Of a DNA stretch of 64,000 nucleotides, positions 47,801 through 51,822 are shown in pieces (position 1 is the stretch's first letter; the number at the start of each line of letters is the position of its first letter). Source of the DNA: Brienomyrus brachyistius. Lineage: Eukaryota > Chordata > Actinopteri > Osteoglossiformes > Mormyridae. The notes under the pieces were generated by a model. That model saw nothing but the letters and a program-made list of their open reading frames with translations, ran no database searches and was not told where the DNA came from. The position numbers and the translations under genes are program-made. Location of the stretch: NCBI RefSeq assembly GCF_023856365.1, contig NC_064548.1, positions 23,732,461 to 23,796,460 on the forward strand, in the 5' to 3' direction.

Positions 47801-48041
47801 AGGTCAGGTGACGTAAAGCATAAACCCCCTCTCCTGTCCGCAGTGGTTCGGTCCGTCAGAGTGGTACGGTCGGCCCTATTTCTGCTCCTCCGCCCGCTAA
47901 CACAGCAAGCGTGCGTTGATTCTGCCGTGTGCCTGTCATTCCAATGCAGCGCTGAAGATGGCGCCCTTTACCGCCCGAACCGCCAAGCGCGGCTCCCACT
48001 TCTTCTGCGAGCCCCCCCTCCCAGAGGACTTCCATTACTAA
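2353..48041 (+). CDS. fmnl2: Formin-like protein 2 (26 coding exons, YHY-type isoform)
   Basis: Joined exons give 3255 nt and 1084 residues with every splice phase consistent. FMNL2 is a Cdc42-regulated formin that is N-myristoylated, sits at the plasma membrane and elongates actin filaments in lamellipodia and filopodia (family knowledge). Seen here: MGNAGS start with Gly2 for myristoylation; GTPase-binding/FH3 armadillo region about residues 20-430; coiled coil about 400-480; FH1 polyproline about 525-590; FH2 about 611-1010, including the [12 protein letters not shown] segment whose Ile702 matches human Ile704; DAD core IEDIIT at about 1049-1054. The N-terminus ([17 protein letters not shown]) and the terminal exons match FMNL2 rather than FMNL1 or FMNL3. 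No frameshift or internal stop is seen. Whether this is the a or b teleost copy cannot be told. The downstream neighbour is a decayed convergent PRPF40-like gene. Confidence 0.95.
4016..4344 (+). mobile_element. tRNA-headed SINE-like element with (ATGG)n tail
   Basis: The head reads like a pol III promoter: A-box-like TGGTGCAGTGGTTAGCA, then B-box-like GGTTCGAGTC. A conserved body follows (TTTGCATGTTCTCCCC, GGGTTTCC, CTCCGGTTTCC, TGCCCTGCGATGGGCTGG) and the copy ends in GATAAGTGGTT and an ATGGATGG microsatellite. The same body appears reversed at 18499-18827. It is a common fish repeat; I do not assign a library name. Confidence 0.8.
4738..4789 (+). repeat. (TG)n microsatellite
   Basis: An uninterrupted TG dinucleotide run of about 50 bp in intron 1. 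It is likely polymorphic in length. No other signal is seen. Confidence 0.95.
6640..6810 (-). mobile_element. Degraded tRNA-like SINE fragment
   Basis: Contains GGGTTAAGGGCCCAACAG and GTCGAACCAGCAACTTTCTGA, the same landmarks as the copies at 21853-21978 and 51485-51637. On the minus strand these read as a B-box-like GCTGGTTCGAC motif. The copy is diverged and its ends are unclear. Confidence 0.5.
9505..9665. repeat. AT-rich self-complementary repeat
   Basis: GCATTATGAATGCTTTATGAAG-like words recur on both strands across about 160 bp (TTCATAAAGTATTATAA, GCATTATAATGG, GGTCGTTATAAGCATT). This is typical of decayed AT-rich MITEs in fish. No target duplication could be recognised. Confidence 0.45.
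10071..10107 (+). repeat. (TG)n microsatellite
   Basis: A short TG dinucleotide run in intron 1, followed by AT-rich sequence with a TATATATTATATA palindrome. Confidence 0.9.
10384..10590. mobile_element. hAT-type MITE with perfect 8-bp target duplication
   Basis: The element spans 10392-10582 (191 bp). It begins CAGGGGTGTCCAA and ends with the complementary TTGGACACCCTTG; the arms continue inward through CCGCAAAGGGCCGGTGCG. It is flanked on both sides by the identical octamer TCCTAGAG (10384-10391 and 10583-10590). Long terminal inverted repeats plus an 8-bp duplication are diagnostic of hAT transposition. No transposase is encoded, so the element is non-autonomous. Confidence 0.9.
13123..13503 (+). 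repeat. TG tracts flanking a fish-type GTCCCCATAA repeat
   Basis: Two TG runs (about 13123-13152 and 13449-13503) bracket a roughly 290-bp unit with TCCCCATAA on the left, GGTCCCCATAAGG in the middle and CCCCATAAGGATAGCTATA at the right. The unit includes a TTATGGTTATGGTTAGGG segment. A related unit, also ending in a TG run, occurs at 37716-37876. It is probably an old mobile element associated with TG tails; the family is not named. Confidence 0.6.
17701..17728 (+). repeat. Poly-C homopolymer
   Basis: A run of about 28 C, read as poly-Gly in a shadow frame on the other strand. It could form G-quadruplex-type structures on the minus strand. The exact length may be unreliable for sequencing reasons. 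Confidence 0.9.
18459..18498 (+). repeat. (AT)n microsatellite
   Basis: About 20 AT units directly abutting the 3' end of the reversed SINE at 18499. The microsatellite may have grown from the element's tail. Confidence 0.9.
18499..18827 (-). mobile_element. tRNA-headed SINE-like element, reverse copy
   Basis: Near full-length reverse-strand relative of the 4016 copy. Read on the plus strand it runs from CGCTTATCCTACTGGGTCG through CCAGCCCATCGCAGGGC and GACTCGAACCCAGGTC to GCTAACCACTGCACCACCAT. It preserves the AATTAGCCTCAGCATGTC block that the 4016 copy has lost, so the two copies differ by internal deletion. Confidence 0.8.
19093..19320 (+). mobile_element. SINE-like repeat (second family)
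   Basis: Shares landmarks with 60087-60310: GGCAGAACAGTCACAT, CACTTGAACAAGACCCCTAA, TTGTGCAAATGGCAAATAAA. The tail GGCAAATAAA is the same in both copies. The head is tRNA-like but diverged. Confidence 0.55.
20846..20929 (+). CDS. fmnl2: fmnl2 coding exon 2 (residues 40-67)
   Basis: CCCCAG acceptor and CAG|GTGAGC donor, phase 0/0. Encodes [18 protein letters not shown] and on to KKWELICDQ, a near-invariant FMNL block at the start of the GTPase-binding domain. Confidence 0.97.
21853..21978 (-). mobile_element. tRNA-like SINE fragment
   Basis: On the minus strand it reads GCAGCTCTGTGGGTTGGGAC followed by a B-box-like GGTTGCTGGTTCAAATCCC, a tRNA-derived SINE head. It contains TTAAGGGCCTCGCTCAGG, shared with the copies near 6700 and 51550. 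Confidence 0.6.
22180..23165 (-). pseudogene. Truncated CR1/L2-like LINE (reverse transcriptase remnant)
   Basis: Reading the minus strand, the reverse transcriptase motif GVPQGSILG appears near 23040, then the catalytic FADD box in [13 protein letters not shown], then a C-terminal thumb region ([29 protein letters not shown]) within an open frame at 22382-22819. A TAG stop falls in frame near 22910 (ISD*VDSW). A short deletion lies between the two RT motifs. The 3' end carries the fish-repeat phrase matching GGAGGCCATTCGGCCCATCA. It is 5'-truncated and inactive. Confidence 0.85.
23651..23885 (+). repeat. Five-fold 35-bp tandem amplification of a SINE head
   Basis: GGCGGCATGGTGGTGCAGTG starts at 23651, 23686, 23721, 23756 and 23791, an exact 35-bp period. 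The four junctions alternate TATG, TAAG, TATG, TAAG, so a 70-bp dimer was itself duplicated. The last unit runs into a normal but truncated SINE body (TTGCCTCACACCTCTG, CTGCCTGGGTCACATGTG) that stops near 23885. Confidence 0.9.
24032..24187 (+). repeat. Tandem pair of 70-90-bp units
   Basis: CAGTGGAAAACCGACGCGAG and CAGTGGAAAACCGATGCCAG head two units that both end CGAGTCAGTTCCTGAATGC. A third head, CAGTGGAAAAGCGCC, follows. Open frames in this area repeat [13 protein letters not shown] words only because of this duplication. Confidence 0.7.
25882..25962 (+). CDS. fmnl2: fmnl2 coding exon 3 (residues 68-94)
   Basis: CTCTCAG acceptor and AAG|GTGAGA donor, phase 0/0. Encodes [16 protein letters not shown] and LDPAVTRK, a conserved block of the FMNL GTPase-binding domain. 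Confidence 0.97.
25963..28999 (+). other. fmnl2 intron 3 (3.0 kb)
   Basis: GT-AG intron. It starts with C-rich sequence (25980-26030), contains the large TG-type minisatellite at 26190-26875 and then about 2.1 kb of unique-looking sequence with C and G runs (about 27745, 28080). No further exon is recognisable. Confidence 0.8.
26190..26875 (+). repeat. TG-rich minisatellite with GCTTCTGTGAGT units
   Basis: About 680 bp of irregular units built from GTGTGTGCTTCTGTGAGT, with variants CTGTAAGTGT and GCATGTGTGT, ending in a pure TG run at about 26848-26869. Long His/Thr-rich (minus) and Cys/Val-rich (plus) frames here are artefacts of the repeat. Most units contain GTGAGT or GTAAGT, the consensus of a 5' splice site. 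Confidence 0.95.
29000..29076 (+). CDS. fmnl2: fmnl2 coding exon 4 (residues 95-120)
   Basis: CTGCAG acceptor and ATCGG|GTGAGT donor; ends in phase 2, with the GG completed as Gly in exon 5. Encodes [16 protein letters not shown] and ISLRTNHI, nearly identical to mammalian FMNL2. Confidence 0.97.
29077..31368 (+). other. fmnl2 intron 4 (2.3 kb)
   Basis: GT-AG intron with no repeat family that I can name and no exon. A tandem GGACTGAGATGTATGG pair lies at about 29198-29226. The rest shows nothing recognisable. Confidence 0.7.
31369..31452 (+). CDS. fmnl2: fmnl2 coding exon 5 (residues 120-148)
   Basis: CTCCATAG acceptor and GTCAC|GTGAGT donor. Encodes [20 protein letters not shown] and LSFAQCAV, part of the FH3/armadillo region. 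Confidence 0.97.
31453..32147 (+). other. fmnl2 intron 5 (0.7 kb)
   Basis: GT-AG intron. Its last roughly 125 bp, including the pyrimidine tract before exon 6, are duplicated in intron 6 at about 34310-34427. Nothing else is recognisable. Confidence 0.8.
32022..32146 (+). repeat. Splice-acceptor region duplicated in the next intron (copy 1)
   Basis: CATCCATCTTGGTTTCTACT, CAGAAACTAG, TTTTCACCGTCACACCTC and CTCCTCTC occur in the same order here and at 34330-34427, about 90% identical by eye over about 100 bp. Copy 1 leads straight into the real exon 6 acceptor. Confidence 0.9.
32148..32279 (+). CDS. fmnl2: fmnl2 coding exon 6 (residues 148-192)
   Basis: CTTCCAG acceptor and CTAAG|GTGAAC donor. 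Encodes [22 protein letters not shown] and GRHSTL. This is the FMNL2-specific linker that contains the SRSIEDL serine site in mammals; it is more diverged than its neighbours. Confidence 0.93.
32460..32840 (-). mobile_element. Retroelement 3'-end-like fragment
   Basis: AGATAATCCTTTATTAGA followed by AGCAGCAAA, then TATGGAGTCTGACAGCAGAC and CTGTCAAAGTCTCCTGCATG, phrases I recognise as a widespread fish repeat. The TTTATTA near the left end reads as a reversed polyadenylation signal, suggesting minus orientation. The family is not assigned. Confidence 0.45.
33885..33912 (+). repeat. C-rich homopolymer tract
   Basis: Nearly pure C, interrupted by two G. Low-complexity intronic sequence. Confidence 0.9.
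34310..34427 (+). repeat. Duplicated exon-6 acceptor region (copy 2, no exon)
   Basis: This is the duplicate of 32022-32146. It keeps the pyrimidine tract (CTCCTCTCCCTTCTTGTCC) and is followed by TCCTTTAG, an acceptor-like site, but no copy of exon 6 follows. It could be a decoy acceptor or the remnant of an exon duplication. Confidence 0.85.
35743..35909. mobile_element. Palindromic MITE with about 60-bp arms
   Basis: The left arm begins GGCCTGTACTACGAAGCGGG and continues GTTACTGGC; the right arm ends with the complement GTAACCCCACTTCGTAGTGC AGGCC. Arms are about 85% identical by eye out to GATTTAAGGTA. Target duplication is not clear. No coding capacity. Confidence 0.75.
36555..36663 (+). 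CDS. fmnl2: fmnl2 coding exon 7 (residues 192-228)
   Basis: GTGCCCAG acceptor and CAG|GTGAGA donor. Encodes [18 protein letters not shown] and [18 protein letters not shown], a strongly conserved part of the diaphanous-inhibitory (FH3) region. Confidence 0.97.
36785..36861 (+). CDS. fmnl2: fmnl2 coding exon 8 (residues 229-254)
   Basis: ATGCAG acceptor after a CT run, and CCCAG|GTGAGT donor. Encodes [18 protein letters not shown] and TLNNKNP, conserved FH3 armadillo repeat sequence. Confidence 0.97.
36862..37361 (+). other. fmnl2 intron 8 (0.5 kb)
   Basis: GT-AG intron with no recognisable repeat or exon apart from a C-rich stretch near 36935. Confidence 0.8.
37362..37455 (+). CDS. fmnl2: fmnl2 coding exon 9 (residues 254-285)
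   Basis: ATTCCAG acceptor and GAG|GTACTG donor. Encodes [18 protein letters not shown] and [13 protein letters not shown], one of the most conserved FMNL stretches. Confidence 0.97.
37456..38660 (+). other. fmnl2 intron 9 (1.2 kb)
   Basis: GT-AG intron. At 37716-37876 it carries a relative of the 13.2-kb repeat (TTGTGGGGACCAATG to GCCCCCACAAAGATATGAG), again followed by a TG run (about 37847-37876). Nothing else is recognisable. Confidence 0.75.
38661..38735 (+). CDS. fmnl2: fmnl2 coding exon 10 (residues 286-310)
   Basis: TCTCGTAG acceptor and ATG|GTACGT donor, phase 0/0. Encodes [18 protein letters not shown] and DSNIDFM. Confidence 0.97.
38736..39520 (+). other. fmnl2 intron 10 (0.8 kb)
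   Basis: GT-AG intron that is mostly occupied by a SINE (39074-39350) and ends in a CT run before the exon 11 acceptor. Confidence 0.8.
39074..39350 (+). mobile_element. tRNA-headed SINE with AAAGCGCTATATAAATGCAG tail
   Basis: B-box-like GCCGGTTCGAGCCC, then CCTTGAGCAAGACACTGAAC, then the tail TAAAGCGCTTTGAGTACTCG and AGCGCTATATAAATGCAGTC. This is a common fish SINE type with a LINE-like tail. The exact family is not named. Confidence 0.75.
39521..39631 (+). CDS. fmnl2: fmnl2 coding exon 11 (residues 311-347)
   Basis: CTCTCCAG acceptor and GAC|GTAAGT donor, phase 0/0. Encodes [16 protein letters not shown] and [20 protein letters not shown] of the armadillo/dimerisation region. Confidence 0.97.
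39886..40035 (+). CDS. fmnl2: fmnl2 coding exon 12 (residues 348-397)
   Basis: ACACAG acceptor and CAC|GTAAGG donor, phase 0/0. Encodes [35 protein letters not shown] and the start of the coiled coil ([11 protein letters not shown]). Confidence 0.97.
40036..40437 (+). other. fmnl2 intron 12 (0.4 kb)
   Basis: GT-AG intron, AT-rich, no repeat or exon recognised. Confidence 0.8.
40438..40539 (+). CDS. fmnl2: fmnl2 coding exon 13 (residues 398-431)
   Basis: GCTTTTAG acceptor and CGG|GTGAGG donor, phase 0/0. Encodes [15 protein letters not shown] and [18 protein letters not shown], heptad-like coiled coil. Confidence 0.96.
40727..41048 (+). CDS. fmnl2: fmnl2 coding exon 14 (residues 432-539)
   Basis: CGGCACAG acceptor and ACTG|GTACGA donor, ending in phase 1. 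Encodes the end of the coiled coil ([40 protein letters not shown]), then a variable Ser/Gly-rich linker and the first proline cluster ([11 protein letters not shown]) of FH1. The donor GTACGA is weaker than most in the gene. Confidence 0.92.
41049..41979 (+). other. fmnl2 intron 14 (0.9 kb)
   Basis: GT-AG intron, about 80% of which is the pyrimidine minisatellite at 41228-41976 that runs directly into the exon 15 acceptor. Confidence 0.9.
41228..41976 (+). repeat. CTCTCCTTGTC pyrimidine minisatellite
   Basis: About 750 bp of units such as CTCTCTCCTTGTCTCTCC and TTGTCCCTTCTC, with a single G every 10-15 bases and almost no A. It produces long Ser/Leu/Pro frames on the plus strand and Glu/Gly/Arg frames on the minus strand that are not genes. 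The transcript would be a very long CU-rich tract, the kind of sequence bound by PTB-type proteins. Confidence 0.97.
41980..42195 (+). CDS. fmnl2: fmnl2 coding exon 15 (residues 539-611), FH1 polyproline
   Basis: CCTCCAG acceptor directly after the minisatellite, TCAG|GTAAGG donor. Encodes [18 protein letters not shown], a run of about 14 prolines, then GAPPLPG and [11 protein letters not shown]. This is the profilin-binding FH1 core. Length is 216 nt with phase 1 at both ends, so skipping would keep the frame. Confidence 0.94.
42196..43653 (+). other. fmnl2 intron 15 (1.5 kb)
   Basis: GT-AG intron with many C runs (42487, 42890-42903, 43486) and, at about 43190-43455, a diverged SINE-like segment (GGTGGCACAGTGGGG to GCATGGATGG). 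No exon is recognised. Confidence 0.75.
43654..43778 (+). CDS. fmnl2: fmnl2 coding exon 16 (residues 611-652), start of FH2
   Basis: TCCCGCAG acceptor and GAG|GTGACG donor. Encodes [18 protein letters not shown], with the Trp of the FH2 lasso, then [17 protein letters not shown] and DERILE. The FH2 lasso wraps the partner subunit in the formin dimer (family knowledge). Confidence 0.97.
43779..44153 (+). other. fmnl2 intron 16 (0.4 kb) with a large inverted repeat
   Basis: GT-AG intron. Imperfect arms of about 90 bp (about 43812-43905 and 43945-44045) include the near-perfect pair AACCAATCAGATTGTA and TACAATCTGATTGG. The intron transcript could fold into a long hairpin. It probably derives from a MITE. 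Confidence 0.8.
44154..44356 (+). CDS. fmnl2: fmnl2 coding exon 17 (residues 653-720)
   Basis: TTTGCAG acceptor and CAGAT|GTAAGC donor. Encodes [18 protein letters not shown], then [20 protein letters not shown]. The Ile of LAITLR corresponds to the actin-binding Ile704 of human FMNL2, so the key FH2 residue is present. Confidence 0.97.
44639..44873 (+). CDS. fmnl2: fmnl2 coding exon 18 (residues 720-798)
   Basis: CTGCAG acceptor and CCG|GTGAGA donor. Encodes [38 protein letters not shown], and [16 protein letters not shown] of the FH2 knob and coiled-coil region. GC content is clearly higher than in the flanking introns. Confidence 0.97.
45082..45150 (+). CDS. fmnl2: fmnl2 coding exon 19 (residues 799-821)
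   Basis: TTTGCAG acceptor. Encodes [20 protein letters not shown] and VLE. The only donor that keeps the conserved protein continuous is GAG|GCAAGT, a non-canonical GC donor with an otherwise perfect consensus. Confidence 0.95.
45234..45314 (+). CDS. fmnl2: fmnl2 coding exon 20 (residues 822-848)
   Basis: CTTCGCAG acceptor and CTG|GTAAAA donor, phase 0/0. Encodes [20 protein letters not shown] and KLQSLDL. It includes the GNYMN signature, the most conserved FH2 motif across eukaryotes. Confidence 0.98.
45409..45538 (+). CDS. fmnl2: fmnl2 coding exon 21 (residues 849-892)
   Basis: CCCACAG acceptor and GCAG|GTATGT donor. Encodes [20 protein letters not shown] and [13 protein letters not shown] of the FH2 post region. 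Confidence 0.97.
45619..45782 (+). CDS. fmnl2: fmnl2 coding exon 22 (residues 892-946)
   Basis: GCCGCAG acceptor and CAG|GTGAGA donor. Encodes [19 protein letters not shown], then [20 protein letters not shown]. The preceding intron is only 80 bp. Confidence 0.97.
45783..46100 (+). other. fmnl2 intron 22 (0.3 kb)
   Basis: GT-AG intron. A short SINE-like phrase (GCTAGTTCAAGTGCAACGGG) lies near 45847; otherwise AT-rich and featureless. Confidence 0.7.
46101..46202 (+). CDS. fmnl2: fmnl2 coding exon 23 (residues 947-980)
   Basis: TTCTTAAAG acceptor and AGG|GTGAGT donor, phase 0/0. Encodes [20 protein letters not shown] and [14 protein letters not shown], the conserved end of FH2. Confidence 0.97.
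46297..46395 (+). CDS. fmnl2: fmnl2 coding exon 24 (residues 981-1013)
   Basis: TCTCCAG acceptor and AAG|GTGGGC donor, phase 0/0. Encodes [20 protein letters not shown] and [13 protein letters not shown], a charged helix after FH2. Confidence 0.95.
46396..46953 (+). other. fmnl2 intron 24 (0.6 kb) with a reversed SINE
   Basis: GT-AG intron. From about 46527 an ATCC tail, CCAATAACTGTTTATCC and a reversed B-box-like GGGATTCGAACCCCC (about 46670) mark a diverged minus-strand SINE reaching about 46735. Confidence 0.7.
46954..47077 (+). CDS. fmnl2: fmnl2 coding exon 25 (residues 1014-1055), DAD
   Basis: TGCTCCAG acceptor and ACAG|GTAAGG donor, phase 1. Encodes [34 protein letters not shown] and the autoregulatory DAD core AIEDIIT. 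The last hydrophobic position of the DAD is supplied by whichever terminal exon is spliced on. Confidence 0.97.
47078..47949 (+). other. fmnl2 intron 25 (0.9 kb) before the first terminal exon
   Basis: GT-AG intron, AT-rich from 47480 to 47780. No repeat or extra exon recognised. Confidence 0.75.
47950..48041 (+). CDS. fmnl2: fmnl2 terminal exon 26A (YHY-type C-terminus, residues 1055-1084)
   Basis: CAATGCAG acceptor. The joined codon gives Ala, then [20 protein letters not shown] and PPLPEDFHY followed by TAA. It matches the mammalian isoform ending in YHY (here FHY). The basic TARTAKR stretch follows the DAD core. Confidence 0.95.
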
Positions 48042-49221
48042 CAACCTAAACTCTCTCTCTCAAAGGTGGCCTTACACTTTTCTCCGCATCCCTGTGTCCC
48101 CCCTCCCTGTGCACAGGACCGCATGCCTTTTTCTGTGGTGTGTTTCATTGGGGGTGTCAGTCACCAGCGAGACAGAAGGGTCTGTCTTCACACATACCTG
48201 CCTGTGCTTAATGACCCCCCCGTTTGTGCTTCATTTTCCAAAATATCACTCAGACCACATTTACTATAAACTGGCAGACACCAAATGATTAATACTGGTT
48301 TCCCAACGGAAAGCAATTCAAAACTATGCTTCTTTCGCCCCTTTGTGTTGTAAAAAAAGTACTAAGTATGAAGCGGTATTAATTATTGCATTTAATATGA
48401 TCATGTATTTTTACTAAAATTATTGATTTTTACTAGATTTATTGATCTGGCATATGAATAACTAAATGTCAAGCTGGGTCTTTAACTGTTTTTATGAGTG
48501 TATCACTGAAATGCATCGTCCAGCAGCATGGATGTGTTGTAGATTAATGCTCTTTGCGTGTCGCTCGCATGCTTACCCTACCTGATTTCCCCCCGGGTGT
48601 CCTTGCCTTATTGGCCAGATGGTGGCGCCACTTGGCCACACAGGGCCTGGTTCAGCATGGGCCTGAGAGATCTGAATATGATCTCACTCAGTCACTGTCT
48701 GAAAGCCAAATACATGCGCTGGACATTCAGATTCCAAAAATATCCTAAAAAGCATCCTAAAAATGAGCAGTATATCCTAATATTCTGAATTGCAGAAACA
48801 AAATGTTGTACTTGAACAACTTGGACATGTATCTGGCTGAATGCATGCTTAGATTCCATTTTCAAGTTTGCAAGTGTATTTTTTTTTTCATTAGACTGAA
48901 TTTTTTTTTTGTCCTGTTTTAACTTGCTTCTGGTGAACTGTAAGAATGGTTTGTGCAACATTCATGTTGGCTTTTCCCTCCACACCTGGGAGTCTTTTTA
49001 TAACGCAGCCTGGGCTTTTGTGACACAGAAACGCTTTAGTAACCGATACCCCTACCTGCAAAACCAATAACAGTGCTTAGCCCCGCCTCTCCTAATACCC
49101 AAGCCCCGCCCCCTCTGCTACCAAAGCTAATATGCTACAGGCCAGTTTTAACACTCTAGGGTGACTGAATACTGTCACCTTGCTTATTTTTAACCTCCAT
49201 TTTTGTCTTCTCTTCATCCAG
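48042..49221 (+). other. Sequence between terminal exons A and B
   Basis: Serves as 3' UTR for the YHY-type form and as intron for the others. No AATAAA was seen close behind the 26A stop. The rest is unique-looking with T runs near 48880-48910. Confidence 0.6.
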
Positions 49222-49382
49222 CTCTCAAGAAGAATAATATAACTAAATTTCCCAATGTCCATTCGAGGGTAAGGAACTCGTCCAGTAGCACCCCAGTGGT
49301 CCTGGATGTGACCCAGATCTGGCAAGCAATTTTTTTTTTGTATTCTATCTCTATCCTCTATGCTGTGCTAAAAGCCATGTGA
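49222..49382 (+). CDS. fmnl2: fmnl2 terminal exon 26B (TQS-type C-terminus)
   Basis: TCATCCAG acceptor, same phase as 26A. Encodes [18 protein letters not shown], then NSSSSTPVV, matching the mammalian TQS isoform (RVRISSSTPVVEDTQS). After VTQ the fish frame does not stop: it continues IW and a hydrophobic run [15 protein letters not shown] to TGA at 49380-49382, giving a 1107-residue form. The extension crosses a run of 10 T, so a base-count error would change it. A donor-like GAGG|GTAAGG lies inside the exon at 49268/49269. Confidence 0.8.
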
Positions 49383-50124
49383 TCAGATTATGGCCATCAA
49401 ACTGATGACGCACGATACCATTCAGGTCCAGCTCAGTTCCCTGCATGTAACAAATACTGAATTTAAGGACAGCAGTCCCAGATAAAGCAGCTGTCTTTAT
49501 GTAGTGGCAGATTTATCCCACAGACACAAGGGTGTTGGGTCACATCCTAGGGTGGTCATGGTGACGTCACCTGGTTCTGTCTTGTTCTGGCACAGTTTGG
49601 AAAAAAAAAACAACACACCAAGTGGTTTATGGGTGTGAGTAAACTGACAGGATGAAATTCCAACAGTGTTACTTTCTGATCGAGATGGGGACGGTGGAAG
49701 CCATACAGCTATCCTAGTATGTGACTGGAAACCCACCAACAGCTGCAAAATGGCAGATTTCATCCTATGCTTCATCCTAGCTAAAACTAATCACACGCAA
49801 CATCACACTGGTGCGCTGTGTAAAAAGCCTGTGAGTGATTTGTGGGAAGTATTTTCTCCTCTGCCGTTTGATAAAGGCATCAGCAGGGACAGAAAGTCTG
49901 ATAAAAAAGGCGAGTTTATTGATAGGTAAACTCTTAGGTGACATTTAGCCGCCACTTCAGGCTGCCTGATCTTTCCCCAGCCGCAATCTGCAGCCTGTAT
50001 TGCTCCTCTGTAGCAGTCGTCTCTGAAGACCAATTCCAGTGTGTTTCTGTCTCGCTTAAGCTGCTTTGAGCTGGCTGTCCCAGGCCTTGGCGAGGAGCCT
50101 GACAGCTCTCCCATTCTCCCTCAG
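49383..50124 (+). other. Sequence between terminal exons B and C
   Basis: UTR or intron depending on isoform. No repeats or further exons recognised. Confidence 0.6.
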
Positions 50125-50228
50125 ATCTTCGAAATCAGCCTTACAGACGTGCCAACGCGATGAGGAGTTTCCGGAGTCTCTTTGATCAGAATGTGCGGCC
50201 GGCCAAAGTCGCGGACATGGGCACGTGA
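50125..50228 (+). CDS. fmnl2: fmnl2 terminal exon 26C (ITM-type C-terminus)
   Basis: TCCCTCAG acceptor, same phase as 26A and 26B. Encodes D-LRNQPYRRANAMRSFRSLF, then DQNVRPAKVADMGT and TGA, giving a 1088-residue form. LRNQPYRRA matches the mammalian ITM isoform (GLRNQPYRRADA); the final residues have diverged. It is strongly basic. Confidence 0.85.
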
Positions 50229-51465
50229 TTGGAAAGGTTTTTTTTTCTTTTTTTTTGGGAGCCATACTTGAGCCAAGTGCCTAAACTCAATTCTGATCAG
50301 GAGAAGGACCTGAGTCGGTCCTTTAATTCCTCGTGGCTTGGAAACCTGAGAAAATGGTTGAAGGTATTTCACTGAAGCTGTTTACTATGAAATTACATAG
50401 TATTAAACCACATTCTGATCCTACTGCCTATTTTATTTTATGTTTTTCCAAACATGCTTTGGCTGCACTTAATTTTTTAAAACAAAACTCAACTGTGTAA
50501 TATGTACTTTGCGATGAGCAATGTAGATATGACTGAAACATGATATGTACTGTTGTGAACTGGCATTTTTTAGTCTTAATACAGGAAGATGGAGATGCGA
50601 GATGCCTAGGGGGTTAGGCAAAGCTAGCATTGCTCGCTGCCTCAGCCCTGATAACTGGTTAGCATCTCATTCATTGGACCAAGACGATAAAGTGGAAGTT
50701 GACTGAAATTTAACTGGACTGAGGAATCGGTTTGCTCCCTTCAAATCCAGTAGGAGGATTAGCGTGTTTGTTTGGGGGAGAGGGGGTTAAATCTTGCATT
50801 CACCAAAGTTTGAACTTTGACAGCAATATGCAGGTCCTATTGGGAGACCATCAAACCTACATATTAAGTCTGTTTATGCTCAAAAAACTTATTTATACTC
50901 TGCATCTACTTCTAGTCACTTTCGGTCCAGTTTTTAATGTGGTTGATCATACAGGTTAAAGAAAAGGAAAGAATTTTTTCTAAATTTACAGATATTTTGT
51001 TAGAAAAATAATAGCTGCGCGTAAGTGTAAGCCTGTTCTTGTACATATTGTTTAAAGAAATTTGGTCACATTTCTGTGCCAAACGATTGAATTATTTTAA
51101 CTTATAGATGTTATTTTTTCAGTTTGTGTAATTTAATGAACCAGCGAAGGACTCAGTCATGTTCTGTGGTGCTGAGCGGCCTCCCTGCTTCCAGTGAACC
51201 CATCAGAAAGTGGCATTAAACACTCTGTGATTTTTCTAGAGTAACAAACCATGAAAATGTTCTTCAGATCCCATGCACACATGCCCTGTGTTCTTAGATT
51301 ACATTGCATCCATCTCATCCCGAGTGGACAATCATTAGCATGTTTTTCAGGAAAAATGATTTTAGACAATCCCTACTTATTTGTATGTCCTTTTTAATAC
51401 AAATTTCCAGCTAGTTCTGATTTTTCTGTGGTCCTGATGAAATAAACAATTTGCTTTTTATTAGT
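50229..51465 (+). other. fmnl2 3' UTR (inferred)
   Basis: About 1.2 kb of AT-rich sequence after the last terminal exon, ending at a polyadenylation signal (51441-51446). The exact cleavage site is not visible. Confidence 0.6.
51441..51446 (+). promoter_or_regulatory. AATAAA polyadenylation signal
   Basis: Canonical AATAAA followed 10-35 bp later by T- and GT-rich sequence (GCTTTTTATTAGTGTGTGGG), a typical downstream element. It is the first well-formed signal after the last fmnl2 terminal exon. Confidence 0.65.
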
Positions 51466-51484
51466 GTGTGGGTATGTTTTTAAT

Positions 51485-51822
51485 TAGCATATTCTCCTAT
51501 CCAGTGCAATGTACAGCGGAGAACGCAGAGTCAGCCAGCACTAGGAATTCAGGTTAAGGGCCTTGCTTCAGGGCCCAAGTGTGAGAATCGTTGTCGGCTA
51601 CAGGATTTGAACAAGCAACCTTCTAATCAGTCCTAACTAGGGTTGCAAAGAGGTGGACAATTTCTGGAAACGTTCCATAAACTTTCCATTCCATGGGAAG
51701 TTAAGCTGGGGAATTCTGGAAATATTCAAAGTTGGAAACTTTCCAGGGGAATTAACCAGAATATATGGGAATTAACAAGAAAATTAATCTTGCAACCCTA
51801 GTCGTAACCCACTGCCCAATAC
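51485..51822 (-). mobile_element. tRNA-like SINE fragment interrupted by a MITE
   Basis: TTAAGGGCCTTGCTTCAGGG and GGATTTGAACAAGCAACCTT (left part, to 51637) continue after the inserted MITE as GTAACCCACTGCCCAATACA (from 51801). On the minus strand this is the same tRNA-like head as at 21853. Confidence 0.65.
51630..51808. mobile_element. hAT-type MITE nested in a SINE, 8-bp target duplication
   Basis: Element 51638-51800 (163 bp) begins TAGGGTTGCAA and ends TTGCAACCCTA. Flanks are GTCCTAAC (51630-51637) and GTCGTAAC (51801-51808), an 8-bp duplication with one mismatch. Internal TTCTGGAAA/TTTCCAG words are inverted. No coding capacity. Confidence 0.88.
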
